From: Pohlia nutans
Taxonomy: Eukaryota; Streptophyta; Bryopsida; Bryales; Mniaceae
Direction of reading: 5' to 3'
Assembly: GCA_022496805.1 (NCBI GenBank)
Contig: CM040087.1
Location: 15,211,501-15,275,500, forward strand
Length of the DNA stretch: 64,000 nucleotides
The notes under the pieces: model-generated
Databases searched by the model: none
Seen by the model: only the letters and a program-made list of their open reading frames with translations
What the model was told of the DNA's origin: nothing
Position numbers and translations under genes: made by a program
Shown: piece by piece, positions 11,162-20,359 of the stretch
Numbering within the stretch: the first letter of the stretch is position 1
How the letters are laid out: each line of letters opens with the position of its first letter

Positions 11162-12831
11162 ATGTCGGGGGCGACGTTGGCGTCGGGGCCGCGGGTGCAG
11201 AAGCACTTGGACAAGGAGACGCACGGGGAGAAGTTCGACCGACGAGCGGGCGACGCGGGCGGGTTAGGCGGCATCATGGGGTCCCTCCGGGTCATCGAGC
11301 TGCAGCTCGTGGCGTTCATCATCGTGTTCAGCGCGTCGGGCTTGGTGCCCGTCGTGGACCTCGTGTTCCCCGTCTTCCTCTCGCTCTACGCCTTCCTCCT
11401 CTCCAGCTTCGTGTTCCCCAACTACGGCAACCCCGAGTCGCTGCAGGTGTTCAAGGGCAACCGCCTGTTCCAGGTGTACGTGGTGCTGGGCACCGTCATC
11501 GGACTGTTCTTGCCGCTCGCGTATGTCCTGGGTGGATTCGCACGAAACGACCAGGACTCCGTCCGCGCCGCCACTCCTCACTTGTTCCTTCTCTCGTTCC
11601 AAGTCTTGTCTGAGAATCTCATCAGCGGCTTGAACATCTTCTCCGTTCCCGTGCGCGCCTTGCTGCCCATTCTGTATAGCATGCGAAGACTGTTCTCCTT
11701 GAATGGCTGGGTTATCAACACCTGGTTTGCCACCAAGATCACCGACGACATCCGCATTCAGGTGCGTTCCATCACCATTTCATCGTGTTTGATATATTTT
11801 AGGGTTTCCATCACTCACTGCATGTGTGGATTCCTTTCTAATAGCATCACTTTATACACTCTGAAACGTCACCGATGTTTATTCTTCTAATAACAGTATA
11901 AGTTGATTTTAGTTGTAATTAAGCGCTTGACTTCACTCACTGCATGTTCACGTATGTGATTATGCAATGAATGGATTCCTTTCTCTTAAACATCAATAGC
12001 ATCTCTTTATACGTCACCGATAGTCTCTTCAATTATTATTCTTCTATCAGTGACTTCACTCACTGCATGTTCACGGATGTGATTATGCAATGAATGGGTT
12101 CATTTGTAGTAAAACTCAACAGCGTCTCGTTATAAATTATGGAATATCACCAGGGAAGGTCGAATTTAGTCCCTCCAGTTATTCTCCTTCTAATAATAAC
12201 ACCTTTCTTATTTTTAGTATTTTGTAATAAATCGCTGGACATCACTCACTGCATGTGATTGTGCCACGATTGAATTCCTTCCTCTAACATCTCTTTGTAA
12301 ACTCTGAAACATCACTGATGTGGTCAAATTCAGTCCCTCTAAGACTATTATAATACTAGTGGGACCCGTGCCCTTGAGCACATTGACGTTAGTTTAATGT
12401 TAAGAACTTTTACTAACTGTTTTAATGCTTGGGTTGTCTCCTTGACGGATTCCAGCGCGGAATGCTCGAGTGAGACAAACCGAGCTGTAGATTATATATT
12501 GATTGTATAATAGATTATATATTGATTGTATAATAGATTATATATTGAGCTGAGATAAATTGGGATATTTTTGCAGGATGAGACGTGGATTTGGTTTGGT
12601 CGTGCATTGTCAGCAGCCAACGCTATTTACTACACCGCCAACTTGTTCGGTTTCCTGATCCCCATGTTCTTGCCTCGTGCATTTGAGAGCTACTTCGAAG
12701 ACAGGGCCAACTTCCACAAGGAGCATCCCAAGCAGGAGAAGAGCTATGGCCTGCCATCACTGCCAGCCAAGTTCCCAGTTCCATCCCTCCTGAGGAAGGA
12801 AGATCCCAACAAGGAGAAGAAGTCATCCTAA
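11162..12831 (+). CDS. Multi-pass membrane protein, DUF7733-like, 2 exons
   Basis: Exon 1 is 11162-11761 (200 codons) and exon 2 is 12577-12831 (84 codons plus TAA), joined by a phase-0 GT-AG intron, for 284 aa. I chose the ATG at 11162 (MSGATLAS) because the upstream open frame is GC-rich leader containing tandem repeats. About five hydrophobic segments are visible: roughly residues 44-62 (FIIVFSASGLVPV), 64-80, 98-118 (VVLGTVIGLFLPLAYVLGG), 135-160, and, in exon 2, AIYYTANLFGFLIPMFLP. The tail is Lys-rich (KEDPNKEKKSS). The pattern SASG, GLFLPLAY, LFGFL.P..LPRAF resembles a plant membrane protein family I remember as DUF7733; this is recall, not a search. No function is known to me. The intron carries tandem repeats. 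The gene looks intact. Confidence 0.85.
11805..12350. repeat. Degenerate tandem repeats inside the intron
   Basis: The phrase CACTCACTGCATG, followed by an ATGTGATTATGCAATGAATGG-like block, recurs at about 11813, 11934, 12058 and 12246, and the phrase ACTCTGAAAC.TCAC.GATG recurs at 11856 and 12301. About four diverged copies of 120-190 bp make up most of the first two thirds of the intron. This explains its length and has no coding role. Confidence 0.65.
12355..12540 (+). repeat. Dispersed repeat, copy 1 (ACTAGTGGGACCCGTGCC)
   Basis: About 155 bp beginning ACTAGTGGGACCCGTGCC and containing TTGGGTTGTCTCC and GTCGAGTGAGACAAA-like blocks is shared, same orientation, with 35763-35915. In this copy it runs into three tandem TAGATTATATATTGATTG units just before the acceptor of the DUF7733-like intron. 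The family is unknown; no inverted ends or coding sequence were seen. Confidence 0.6.
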
Positions 12832-13802
12832 ATGATTTAGTGGTTTTGCAACGAGCATAATCAATGACCAGGTTAGGGGTACTTGCAACAGTGTTACTTT
12901 AGCTGAGGATTCAAGTATATATACATAGAGAGACTACAGGTATGTACAACGTCGAAGGTTTGTACTGTATAGTGATATCATTCATAGCTTGCTTTTTTCT
13001 GGTAATAAGTCCTGCAGGATTAACAGTAAATATGAGTGGATTACCTCCTGACTTCTCAGGTGCATGTTCATTACAAAATTATATGGAAATTTAGATTTCT
13101 CTGTTGAACTTTCGATTTGCCTGTGTGTTGAAGTAGCCATAGTTGAATGTATGGTTGTGACCGGCATTTGTGTCTAATGGAGGCTTCTACGGGATTTGGG
13201 CTTCTAGGATGCAATTTACAGTACGTTATGTGTTAAAATGAAACACCACATATATGTTACAAGTGCAGTACGACTTTCACTTTCAAAATTCATGTATTCT
13301 CTATTATGACATGTTTGGGAACCCTACCTTCAAAGTGGTTTAGTCACATAAATGACTTGTCACATGTGTATTGCTTGAACAATAATGTTGTCATATTATA
13401 GATGGTTATCATATGGAGGGTAGACTATAAATTACAATTTACTTGAATTATTTTGATTTATTATTTCAATTTTATTCATGAATCTTATCGTCCTAACAGT
13501 CCCATTACAATTTTCAAAGCTTATATAGGCAGTCTACCTTGCCATACTTGGCATTTTCAGAGAAACATTCCCACAAAATGTTGAATGTAAGAATGAGAGT
13601 GTGAAGTCATACATGAAGGGGTAGTAGAAGCCCATTTGTTCCCTTGAGAAAAGTACCATCAAGATAACTTTGAGCCTTGAGCACAACTTTGAACCTATTG
13701 ATACGGTAACTAAATCACGAGTACTCAGATGCGTTGGAATGAATGCCCTTTCATTTAGCAACAAGGATTTTCAAAAAGGTACTTGAGAAAAGTATACGCA
13801 CG
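12832..13802. other. Intergenic, no feature seen
   Basis: AT-rich 3' flank of the membrane-protein gene. Up to about 13200 it may include the 3' UTR. I see no gene, repeat family or RNA in it. Confidence 0.4.
13788..13791 (-). terminator. Pol III terminator of tRNA-Phe
   Basis: A TTTT run on the minus strand about 11 nt beyond the discriminator base of the tRNA is the expected RNA polymerase III termination signal. Confidence 0.6.
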
Positions 13803-13827
13803 TGCGGTGAGCGTGGATCGAACACGC

Positions 13828-13870
<43 letters not shown>

Positions 13871-13875
13871 CCCGC
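13803..13875 (-). tRNA. tRNA-Phe (GAA), cytosolic type, intronless
   Basis: On the minus strand 73 nt fold as a full cloverleaf. Acceptor GCGGGGA pairs with TCACCGC, discriminator A. The D arm holds GCTCAGTTGGGAGAGC (box A). The anticodon loop CTGAAGA gives anticodon GAA, followed by T arm GCGTGTTCGATCCACGC (box B). The fifth acceptor pair is a G-A mismatch, which I recall also in plant cytosolic tRNA-Phe, so it is not a sign of decay. No 3' CCA is encoded, as usual for nuclear genes. The near identity to land-plant tRNA-Phe supports a green-lineage nuclear genome. Confidence 0.95.
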
Positions 13876-14157
13876 ATGACACGTGGGCACTGCGCTCCCC
13901 GGGCTATTAGACTATGACGGAGAGCCGCTTATGTGCTCATGGAATCACTTGATAGTATTATCACATATTTCTAATAATATGGAGATACCGGTGGCACCCT
14001 CACCGGTGGGGATGCTCCGAGCGGGAAACGAGAACCTGCTGGAAACCCTAATCACGGCATTAGAATTTGCAGTAGCCTTTGGAGCTCTGAGCCGACGATA
14101 GATCGTTGCATTGCGAGAGAAGCTAGTGATCAATTTTTGTTCTTTTTGGTGACAATC

Positions 14158-14514
14158 ATGTCAGGGGCAGCAGCGACGACAGCAGCGCAAGCCGCGGCGC
14201 CCTACTGGAGATCGGCAGGCATGACGTACCTTTCTTACGCCAACACATGCGCGGCTCTGGTGCGCAACTGCTTGAAGGAGCCTTTTAAGACCAAGGCGCT
14301 CCAACGCGAGCATGCCTACTACAAGGTCGTGCCGTATGCCGAAGGCGCTCCACAAAAACCAGGTGCGTCTAAGTTTTTGTTTTGTTTTGTTTTTAGATCT
14401 CTCTCTTTCTATATTCAATTATTACAGACATTTGGAGTAGTACTGCCGTGAATCTTGTACTGTCATTTTGGTTGTGCAGTGGTGCGTGAGACTGGTGCAC
14501 CCTCTTCAAGCTAG
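14158..14514 (+). CDS. Mitochondrial ATP synthase subunit epsilon, 2 exons
   Basis: Exon 1 is 14158-14362 and exon 2 is 14480-14514 (TAG), joined by a phase-1 GT-AG intron of 117 bp, for 79 aa. The protein is the small epsilon subunit of the F1 central stalk (homologue of the animal and yeast epsilon, not the bacterial one), acting in the mitochondrial matrix. The family signature is clear: PYWRSAGMTYLSYANTCA, then VRNCLKEPFK, then a PQKP-V end. The short C-terminal exon gives VVRETGAPSSS, close to the family's acidic-Ser/Pro tail. The N-terminus has six to eight extra Ala/Thr residues compared with the usual ~70 aa. Two codon positions could start the frame; I used the ATG at 14158 because the earlier in-frame one (14137) adds a hydrophobic stretch absent in the family. 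Confidence 0.9.
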
Positions 14515-14539
14515 AAAGCTAGGTTTTCTGTTCAAATTC

Positions 14540-14860
14540 TGCAAATAAACTTGGTTCTCTTGAGGTAGGGTTTCTATCAGACTTGTTATCTCCAAGTAGT
14601 ACTTATTCTCATTCTCTTATTACGCTGCAATTATAATACGCTTTCTCTGGAACCTGGTGCAAGTTAAGTTAGAAAATCGTGTTGACTGGTAGAATGACAT
14701 CTAGGTTTCGCAACTAGACTTGGTTCTCTTGAGGTAGGGTTTCTATCTGTATAGTAGGAAGTTAGGTCTGAGGCTTGTTCTCCAAGTAGTACTCATGAGC
14801 TCAGGTTTATTATACTGCAACTTTTCTCTGGAACTTGGCGTATGCATTTCATGTAAAGTT
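14540..14860 (+). repeat. Tandem duplication downstream of the ATP synthase gene
   Basis: The block CTTGGTTCTCTTGAGGTAGG through TCCAAGTAGTACT to TTTCTCTGGAAC..GG occurs at about 14548-14663 and again at about 14718-14841, roughly 170 bp apart. The second copy has a small insertion. It lies in the probable 3' UTR or terminator region. Confidence 0.65.
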
Positions 14861-15192
14861 GTTTTTGTAATGCTAAGTTTGGTGTTACAGAGAACCGAGT
14901 CACTGCCTCATTTGCTGATTAGAAGTGGATTATAACAAGACATTCTCAGCCTATTACATCAACCAAGATGTTCTTGATTGACTGGAACAGCTTGGCATTA
15001 TGGACTACACTGAATGGCGTATTTAGTGTTTGAGACTCTATTTCTCAAACTCAGACACTAGTTAATTTTAGGGAGATATAGTGTCCTTAAAAAATGAATG
15101 TAGTGTTCTAATGACATATGGCAACTTTATAATAAAAATGGCATGCCACCTCATGTCACTCTCATTACTTGAAAAGAACTTGATACTCTTAA

Positions 15193-15588
15193 TAGGGTTG
15201 AATAACCTATTATCACCACCTCCAATTATAACATGTAGACTTTTCTTGGGGCCACCAGAGTTGAGACTCCAAACCACCAATTCACTATTCAAATAGACAA
15301 ATGGCATGCTAAGCATGCGAAGAAATAGTTGGTGGTTTTGGGTATCATTATGAGTGAAAGTTAGTACCACATGGTGTGGACATGGAAACCTAAAGGTTTG
15401 ATTTGGGTCAGAGGTTACTTTCCACTTTGGAATTTTGTATAAAATTGACAAATGCGAATTAGATGTTGCAAATTTTTGCAATCCTCGTCAAAACCTATTT
15501 CAAATGTGGTCATATTTTTTTTTTGGAATTTAGCACTGCCAAAAATAGGCCAGATTGCTTAAGTAGGTGGTAATAGGTTATCCAACCT
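15193..15588. mobile_element. Small inverted-repeat element (MITE-like)
   Basis: AGGGTTGAATAACCTATTAT at 15193 and its diverged inverse (AATAGGTTATCCAACCT, ending near 15588) bound about 396 bp, with some 24 of 28 bases matching. No target duplication was recognised and no coding sequence lies inside. Confidence 0.4.
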
Positions 15589-15952
15589 TAAAAGTAGGAA
15601 TGACAACTGGCAAACTCCTATGTAATCACAGCGCTGTATACCTCGCAAACGGTGGGGTCACGAAATGCACGCCAGTGATTCATGGAGCATCTGACAATTT
15701 TAACTGTAGCGATGTGATTGGAAGTGTGTATGAAGGTTCCTAAATTTTTGGAAATGCATTTGACCAGGTGAGTGCCGAGAAGATTAGGAATCTGTGTATG
15801 CACAGTGAGCTTACTGTGTACTGTTATTGGTTTTTTATTTTTCGAAAAAAACAAGTAGGGAGGTTTGCAAATCCAAGCGGTGGAGTCACACAAAACAGTA
15901 GCACTATGCCTAGAAAAATCAAGGTAATGCGAAAGGCTCAATACAATAAGAA
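15589..15952. other. Left flank of the CACTG-bounded unit
   Basis: No gene, RNA or repeat is recognised here. The short open frames show no motif. Confidence 0.35.
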
Positions 15953-16601
15953 CACTGAATTAGGAATTTTTGCACTTGGCCATGTGATAATGCACTTGTA
16001 GCCCGTCGAATAGAAATTGACCTTTTTCAAGTTGCGGGGGGTAAAATTTTGGTACTTGTGGGTTTTACGGGCCGAGAATTTAGGGAGTTTTAAAGTCGGA
16101 ATTATGGGGGTTTCAACTTACTCCAATCAAGCAAATTTGGTCACACATGCATTTTAAAATGTTGCATTTGGTACTCCATTTATTCCAAACCAATGTATTA
16201 AGGGAGGTAGTCAAAATGGATACAAAGTTATGGACATTTTTCTACCAAAACATCAAGTCATTCAAATCACCTATCTACGATCAACCGAATAATACACGTT
16301 GCGCTATACTATATAGCTATTGCTGCTACGTAATGCAATTCATAGTACCATATGTCTCATACGATGCACTAAACCTATTAATATGCATCAAAGTCATTCT
16401 GCAAACGTTCTTTGTCTATCTCTTCCAATTGTCGTGCAATATACTCCAGCAAATATAGTTTTGCTTCTGTTGAAATTTTGATCTTCATCTCCGTCAGCTC
16501 GCCATGCACTGGTACATTGTTCTCTTGTACAAGCCCACCCCATGTTCTTATTAATACATTTTTCCATGAAAATATAGTCACGTCATTAACTTCGTCGCAT
16601 C

Positions 16602-16682
16602 AAATCAAAAAGTAAAAGCGTGTTGAGGTAGGTTTGAGGTACACCTCAAGCTTACCTCAACACACTTTTACTTTTTTGATTT
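16602..16682. repeat. Near-perfect 81-bp hairpin (foldback mini-element)
   Basis: AAATCAAAAAGTAAAAG... through GGTTTGAGGT (16602-16640) pairs with its inverse at 16642-16682, with about three mismatches and essentially no loop. It would form a stem of about 39 bp. It may be a tiny foldback MITE or a small-RNA hairpin. Confidence 0.7.
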
Positions 16683-17238
16683 AAAATTTAGATAAAATGT
16701 AACTAAGAGGGATATTTTGAACTTGATATGTGAATAACAATTCTACATTATGAATTGTTAATTCTATTCGTACGTTTAGACCTATGATTGTTGTCAACGA
16801 TATTTTTGTATAGAAACTGAAACTTAAAATTGAAAATTCTATTGGACTTTGATTACAAATAAGATAATCACAGTTTGTACATGAATTTTTCTAGTGATTG
16901 GTTGAAATGTAATACTCTAAGTGTAGTGACATTTGGAGATTTTTGGGACGCTTAAATTTATGAATTTGACAAATTGAAGAGCACTTCCACATTGAAATCT
17001 TTGAAATTTTGGGTGAGTCACTACAACATGAAATTAGGCATACAATTTTCACATATCATTCTCTTTTTAATTGGATCACATGCATGAAGCTAACTTCCTA
17101 TAAAATATATACAAAAAACCCACACTGCAAAAATCAATGAAGGATGAGAAATCTTTGTTTGGTTTTGTACATCGTCTACATTCTTCCTAGTTGGACATTT
17201 AGGGGTTAATCATCAAAAACTGCCACCATTGACCCTTA

Positions 17239-18872
17239 TACAGTGACTGCCAAAACTGAGTACAGAAAAACATAGTTTACCTTTAGTCATTCATATATTA
17301 TAATGTGATGCATTTAATGTCCAATCAGTTAATGGCTCAAGTATACATGCATGTAAATGATGTGGCTACCAAATTACAAGTCCAGCAATGCAAGATAATT
17401 TGAGAAAGATCCAGATCAAAGTAAATTAGCTCCAAAACTCACTTATGCTCACACTTGGATTAAGCAATGAATGCTACAAATCTGACATGTACAAGTGGTC
17501 TTTTCTGGGTCTGATTTTTTGGGTGAGCATGTTTTTGGCCTTCACATTTATAATGTCTCCCCATTCAGTGCACATCATGTATGCAAATTGAGCAAAATGG
17601 TTTCATTGAGATCTCTCTCTGTTGCTAGTAGAAAGCAAGTAGAAGAAGCTACTTTAGAGAAGTTGAGGAGGGGTGAGAGTACTAGAAATGTTGCTAGAGA
17701 GTTACAGGTATCCCAAAGTTGGGTTGCAAAATTTCGTAAGCAACATTTGAGTGAATTGAGTGATGTCAATCAAAGTTTTGGTGGTAGGCCAAAAATGTAC
17801 AGTGCAGTTGATCGTAGAGCTTGTGTCAGAGCAATCACTGTGGGTGGCTTAGAAACTGCACACAAAGTTGGAAATTACTTGAGGGAAGAGCTTCATGTTG
17901 GTATGAGCGATAGTACTGTGAGGAGAGTGTTACGAAAAGCAGGTTTGAAGTGTAAAGTGAAGCAAAAGAAACCAAAACTTACACTTCTTCAAATTAAGCG
18001 ACGATTAGAATTTGCTAGACGTCATTGCCATTGGACTGATGATGATTGGGATCGTGTAGTATTCTCCGATGAAACAAAAATCAACCGATTTTGCTCTGAT
18101 GGTCGCAGTTGGTGTTGGTTTCGTGATGAACAGAGTAGAAGTGCAGGAATGGTACAACAAACTGTCAAGTTTGGAGGTGGCGGAGTGATGATGTGGGGTT
18201 GCATGACTTCAAGTGGCCCTGGTATGATGTGTAGGATTGAGGGAAGAATGGATCAGTACATGTATAGAGAAATTTTAGAGCGAGAGTTGATTCATACGCT
18301 CCATGCATACGATTTGGATCCTGCCAATTTGATTTTTCAACATGATAATGACCCGAAACATACATCCAAGAGTGTGCGCCGTTGGCTGAATTTGCAAGAA
18401 TTTGTTGTTTTGAAGTGGCCGGCGCAATCTCCAGACTTGAATCCAATCGAACACTTGTGGGCAACTTTAAAACGCCGACTAAACCAATATGAGAGACCTC
18501 CCAAAGGAATGTTAGAATTGTGGGAGCGTGTCGAGGATTGTTGGGCTTCAATTACTTCCAATGAGTGTCAGAACTTGTATAGGAGCATGCCTAAGCGCAT
18601 TGCAGCTGTTATAGCTGCTAAGGGTAGGTGGACAAATTTTTAGCTTCATTCCAGCTTGTGTGAGCAAAACTGAATTTTAGATTGAATTTTACTTTATTTT
18701 TGTTTGTACGTGCATACTTGTGTGTAATAGGCCTCAATTCCATGGAAGGTTGACTAATTGCAATGGTAATCCTATGCAATTTATGGTTTCATTTTTGATG
18801 CATCCAATTTTCTTACATTGTTTGTTGAATTTCAATATGATGTGCCTGTACTCAGTTTTGGCAGTCACTGTA
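17239..18872 (+). mobile_element. Complete Tc1/mariner transposon with perfect TIRs
   Basis: TA duplications at 17239-17240 and 18871-18872 enclose 1,630 bp with perfect 25-bp inverted repeats (17241-17265 and 18846-18870) beginning CAGTGACTGCCAAAACTGAG. It contains one uninterrupted transposase gene. Perfect TIRs, exact TA duplication and an intact ORF indicate a recent and possibly still mobile copy. Confidence 0.93.
17597..18643 (+). CDS. Tc1-like transposase (DD34E), intact
   Basis: The protein is 348 aa from the ATG at 17597. The frame is open from 17495, but the region before 17597 is non-conserved leader. The N-terminal part has paired helix-turn-helix domains: about residues 10-60 with STRNVARELQVSQSWVAKFR, then a second around 85-120 with DSTVRRVLRKAGL, which bind the transposon ends. 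Between them is a GGRPKMY linker. The catalytic DDE core follows: D158 in VFSDETKINRF, D250 in FQHDNDPKHTS, E285 in SPDLNPIEHLW, with 34 residues between the last two (DD34E). The GGGGVMMWGCM Gly-rich motif of Tc1 lies between D158 and D250. The length and all landmarks fit an autonomous cut-and-paste transposase targeting TA. No stop or frameshift is present. Confidence 0.95.
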   Translation: MVSLRSLSVASRKQVEEATLEKLRRGESTRNVARELQVSQSWVAKFRKQHLSELSDVNQSFGGRPKMYSAVDRRACVRAITVGGLETAHKVGNYLREELHVGMSDSTVRRVLRKAGLKCKVKQKKPKLTLLQIKRRLEFARRHCHWTDDDWDRVVFSDETKINRFCSDGRSWCWFRDEQSRSAGMVQQTVKFGGGGVMMWGCMTSSGPGMMCRIEGRMDQYMYREILERELIHTLHAYDLDPANLIFQHDNDPKHTSKSVRRWLNLQEFVVLKWPAQSPDLNPIEHLWATLKRRLNQYERPPKGMLELWERVEDCWASITSNECQNLYRSMPKRIAAVIAAKGRWTNF

Positions 18873-19164
18873 TGTCTCATTGTCTAATTTTGAGACTATT
18901 AATTTCATTGGCTTTAGTTCAAAAATTGCATTGTGACAATGAAGTCATACATTTATAAAACAACAAGAAACAGAAATTTGCCATGTCAAAATAACCTCAT
19001 TTACAATTTATTCCAACAAATTAGTGAAATTAACTTACAGAATGTCAATATTCTACTTCGTACACAATTTGTTTTCTTTGCCACTTCACATTTCATCCAT
19101 CCTGTGTGACATGAACAAATTCCAATGTGCATGGTTGAGACACCCGTTTTTAAGTGCATTCTAG

Positions 19165-19460
19165 ATATAAGAGAAGAAAAAAATTAGAAGATAAGAAAAC
19201 AAAATTTAGAAGCAAAGAGGAAAAATATTAGAAAAGAAGAGAAGAAAAATGAAAAGAAAAAATTTAAACATATTTTTAAATAAATTCGATTTGCGTACTG
19301 CATGTAAGAGAAGAAAAAAATTAGAAGTGAAGAGAAGTAAAAAAGATTTAGAAGAGAAGAGATTGAAGAGGATAGAAGAGAAGAGAAAAAAATTTAAAAA
19401 ATTAGAAGAGAAGAAAAAAAATTCTAAAGAGAAGAGAAAAGAAGAGGGAAAAAAATCAAA
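19165..19460. repeat. Purine-rich (GAA/AAAGA)n low-complexity tract
   Basis: About 300 bp of almost pure A and G on the + strand, with repeated AGAAGAGAAGAAAAA units interrupted once near 19265-19310. The Lys/Glu-rich and Phe/Leu-rich open frames across it are artefacts of composition. Confidence 0.85.
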
Positions 19461-19704
19461 TTTTTTTGAAGCATACAATTTTGGAAATTCATAACAATTT
19501 TTAATAAATTTTTAATGCTAAAATTCATGTTAAATTCATGTTCAATACAAAAGAAATTTAAATTATTTGAAAATTTTGAAAAATTAATTTTAAATCCAGT
19601 TAAAACATTTCAAAAATATTTAAATATATATATAACAATTTTGACAACAAATAATAATAATAAATTAAATTTTAAAATAAAATAAATAAAAATAAAAATA
19701 AAAA

Positions 19705-19930
19705 GCAGCCGCTGCTCTGGCTCCCACCCGCCCGCTGCTCAGGCAGGACGGGGTAGGTGGGCAGGCCGGCCGACCCCCGGCCTGGCCGGTTGGCCGGGTT
19801 AGGCCGGACCGGGCCGGGTTGGGGTTGGCCGTTGGCCGGGCCAAGCCCGCCTAGCCCAAAGGGCCGGTTGGCCTTGCCAACCCCGCGGAGCTCCGCGGGG
19901 TTGGCAATTGCGTCCTTTGGAAGGACGCGC
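19705..19930. repeat. GGCCGG-rich block with a 34-bp perfect palindrome and an adjacent hairpin
   Basis: An abrupt GC-rich island in AT-rich DNA, with many GGCCGG/GGCCGGGTT units. At 19874-19907 a perfect palindrome has half-site TTGCCAACCCCGCGGAG. Directly after it, 19910-19928 is a hairpin with an 8-bp stem (GCGTCCTT) and a TGG loop. The open frames here are compositional. A TATA-like box follows about 50 bp downstream. Confidence 0.8.
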
Positions 19931-19975
19931 GGAAGGATCAAATGGCTCTTTTAAAAACTAACTACTTGTTCTAAC

Positions 19976-19984
19976 TATATAAGG
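19976..19984 (+). promoter_or_regulatory. TATA-like box ahead of the 142-bp array
   Basis: TATATAAGG sits just after the GC-rich palindromic block and is followed by a pyrimidine-rich leader with ACC/CTC runs, as in plant core promoters. A splice-like pattern follows: a possible donor at GAG/GTACGC near 20240 and a possible acceptor TTGGCAG/ATCATT near 22598. Together they would place the 142-bp array in one long intron. No protein was recognised and the unit is hypothetical. Confidence 0.3.
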
Positions 19985-20359
19985 TCCACCCTCTCACCTA
20001 AAACCTCACATTTCACATATTACTCCTCAAAGGTATTGCTCTCACTATTCATTTTTTTCGCAAATGACACTAGTTAGGGTTGTGAAGTTCAATATATAGG
20101 CTTTGTATGACATACAAATGATATTTTTTTCACCAATTTAAAAAAAAAAGCATATGTACGATGATTTTAATATTGATTTCGTAAATTATTTTTAGGGATG
20201 ATGCATTGGAGCAAACATCGTGATGCATAACAAGTTGAGGTACGCATTATTTTCATAAATTCGTAAATTTTCAAAAACGTTTCATTTATTTGTAGTTTTC
20301 ACCTTCAATCATTTGATCTTACCTTTGATTACCTATAGTTATGAACAATCGCATTTTGA

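Noticed and set aside
11264..11602. Overlapping open frames on both strands over the DUF7733-like exon 1
   Set aside because: GC-rich third positions keep shadow frames open; only the frame joined to exon 2 has hydrophobic family motifs.
19206..19494. Lys/Glu-rich and Phe/Leu-rich open frames on both strands
   Set aside because: Artefacts of the purine-rich low-complexity tract.
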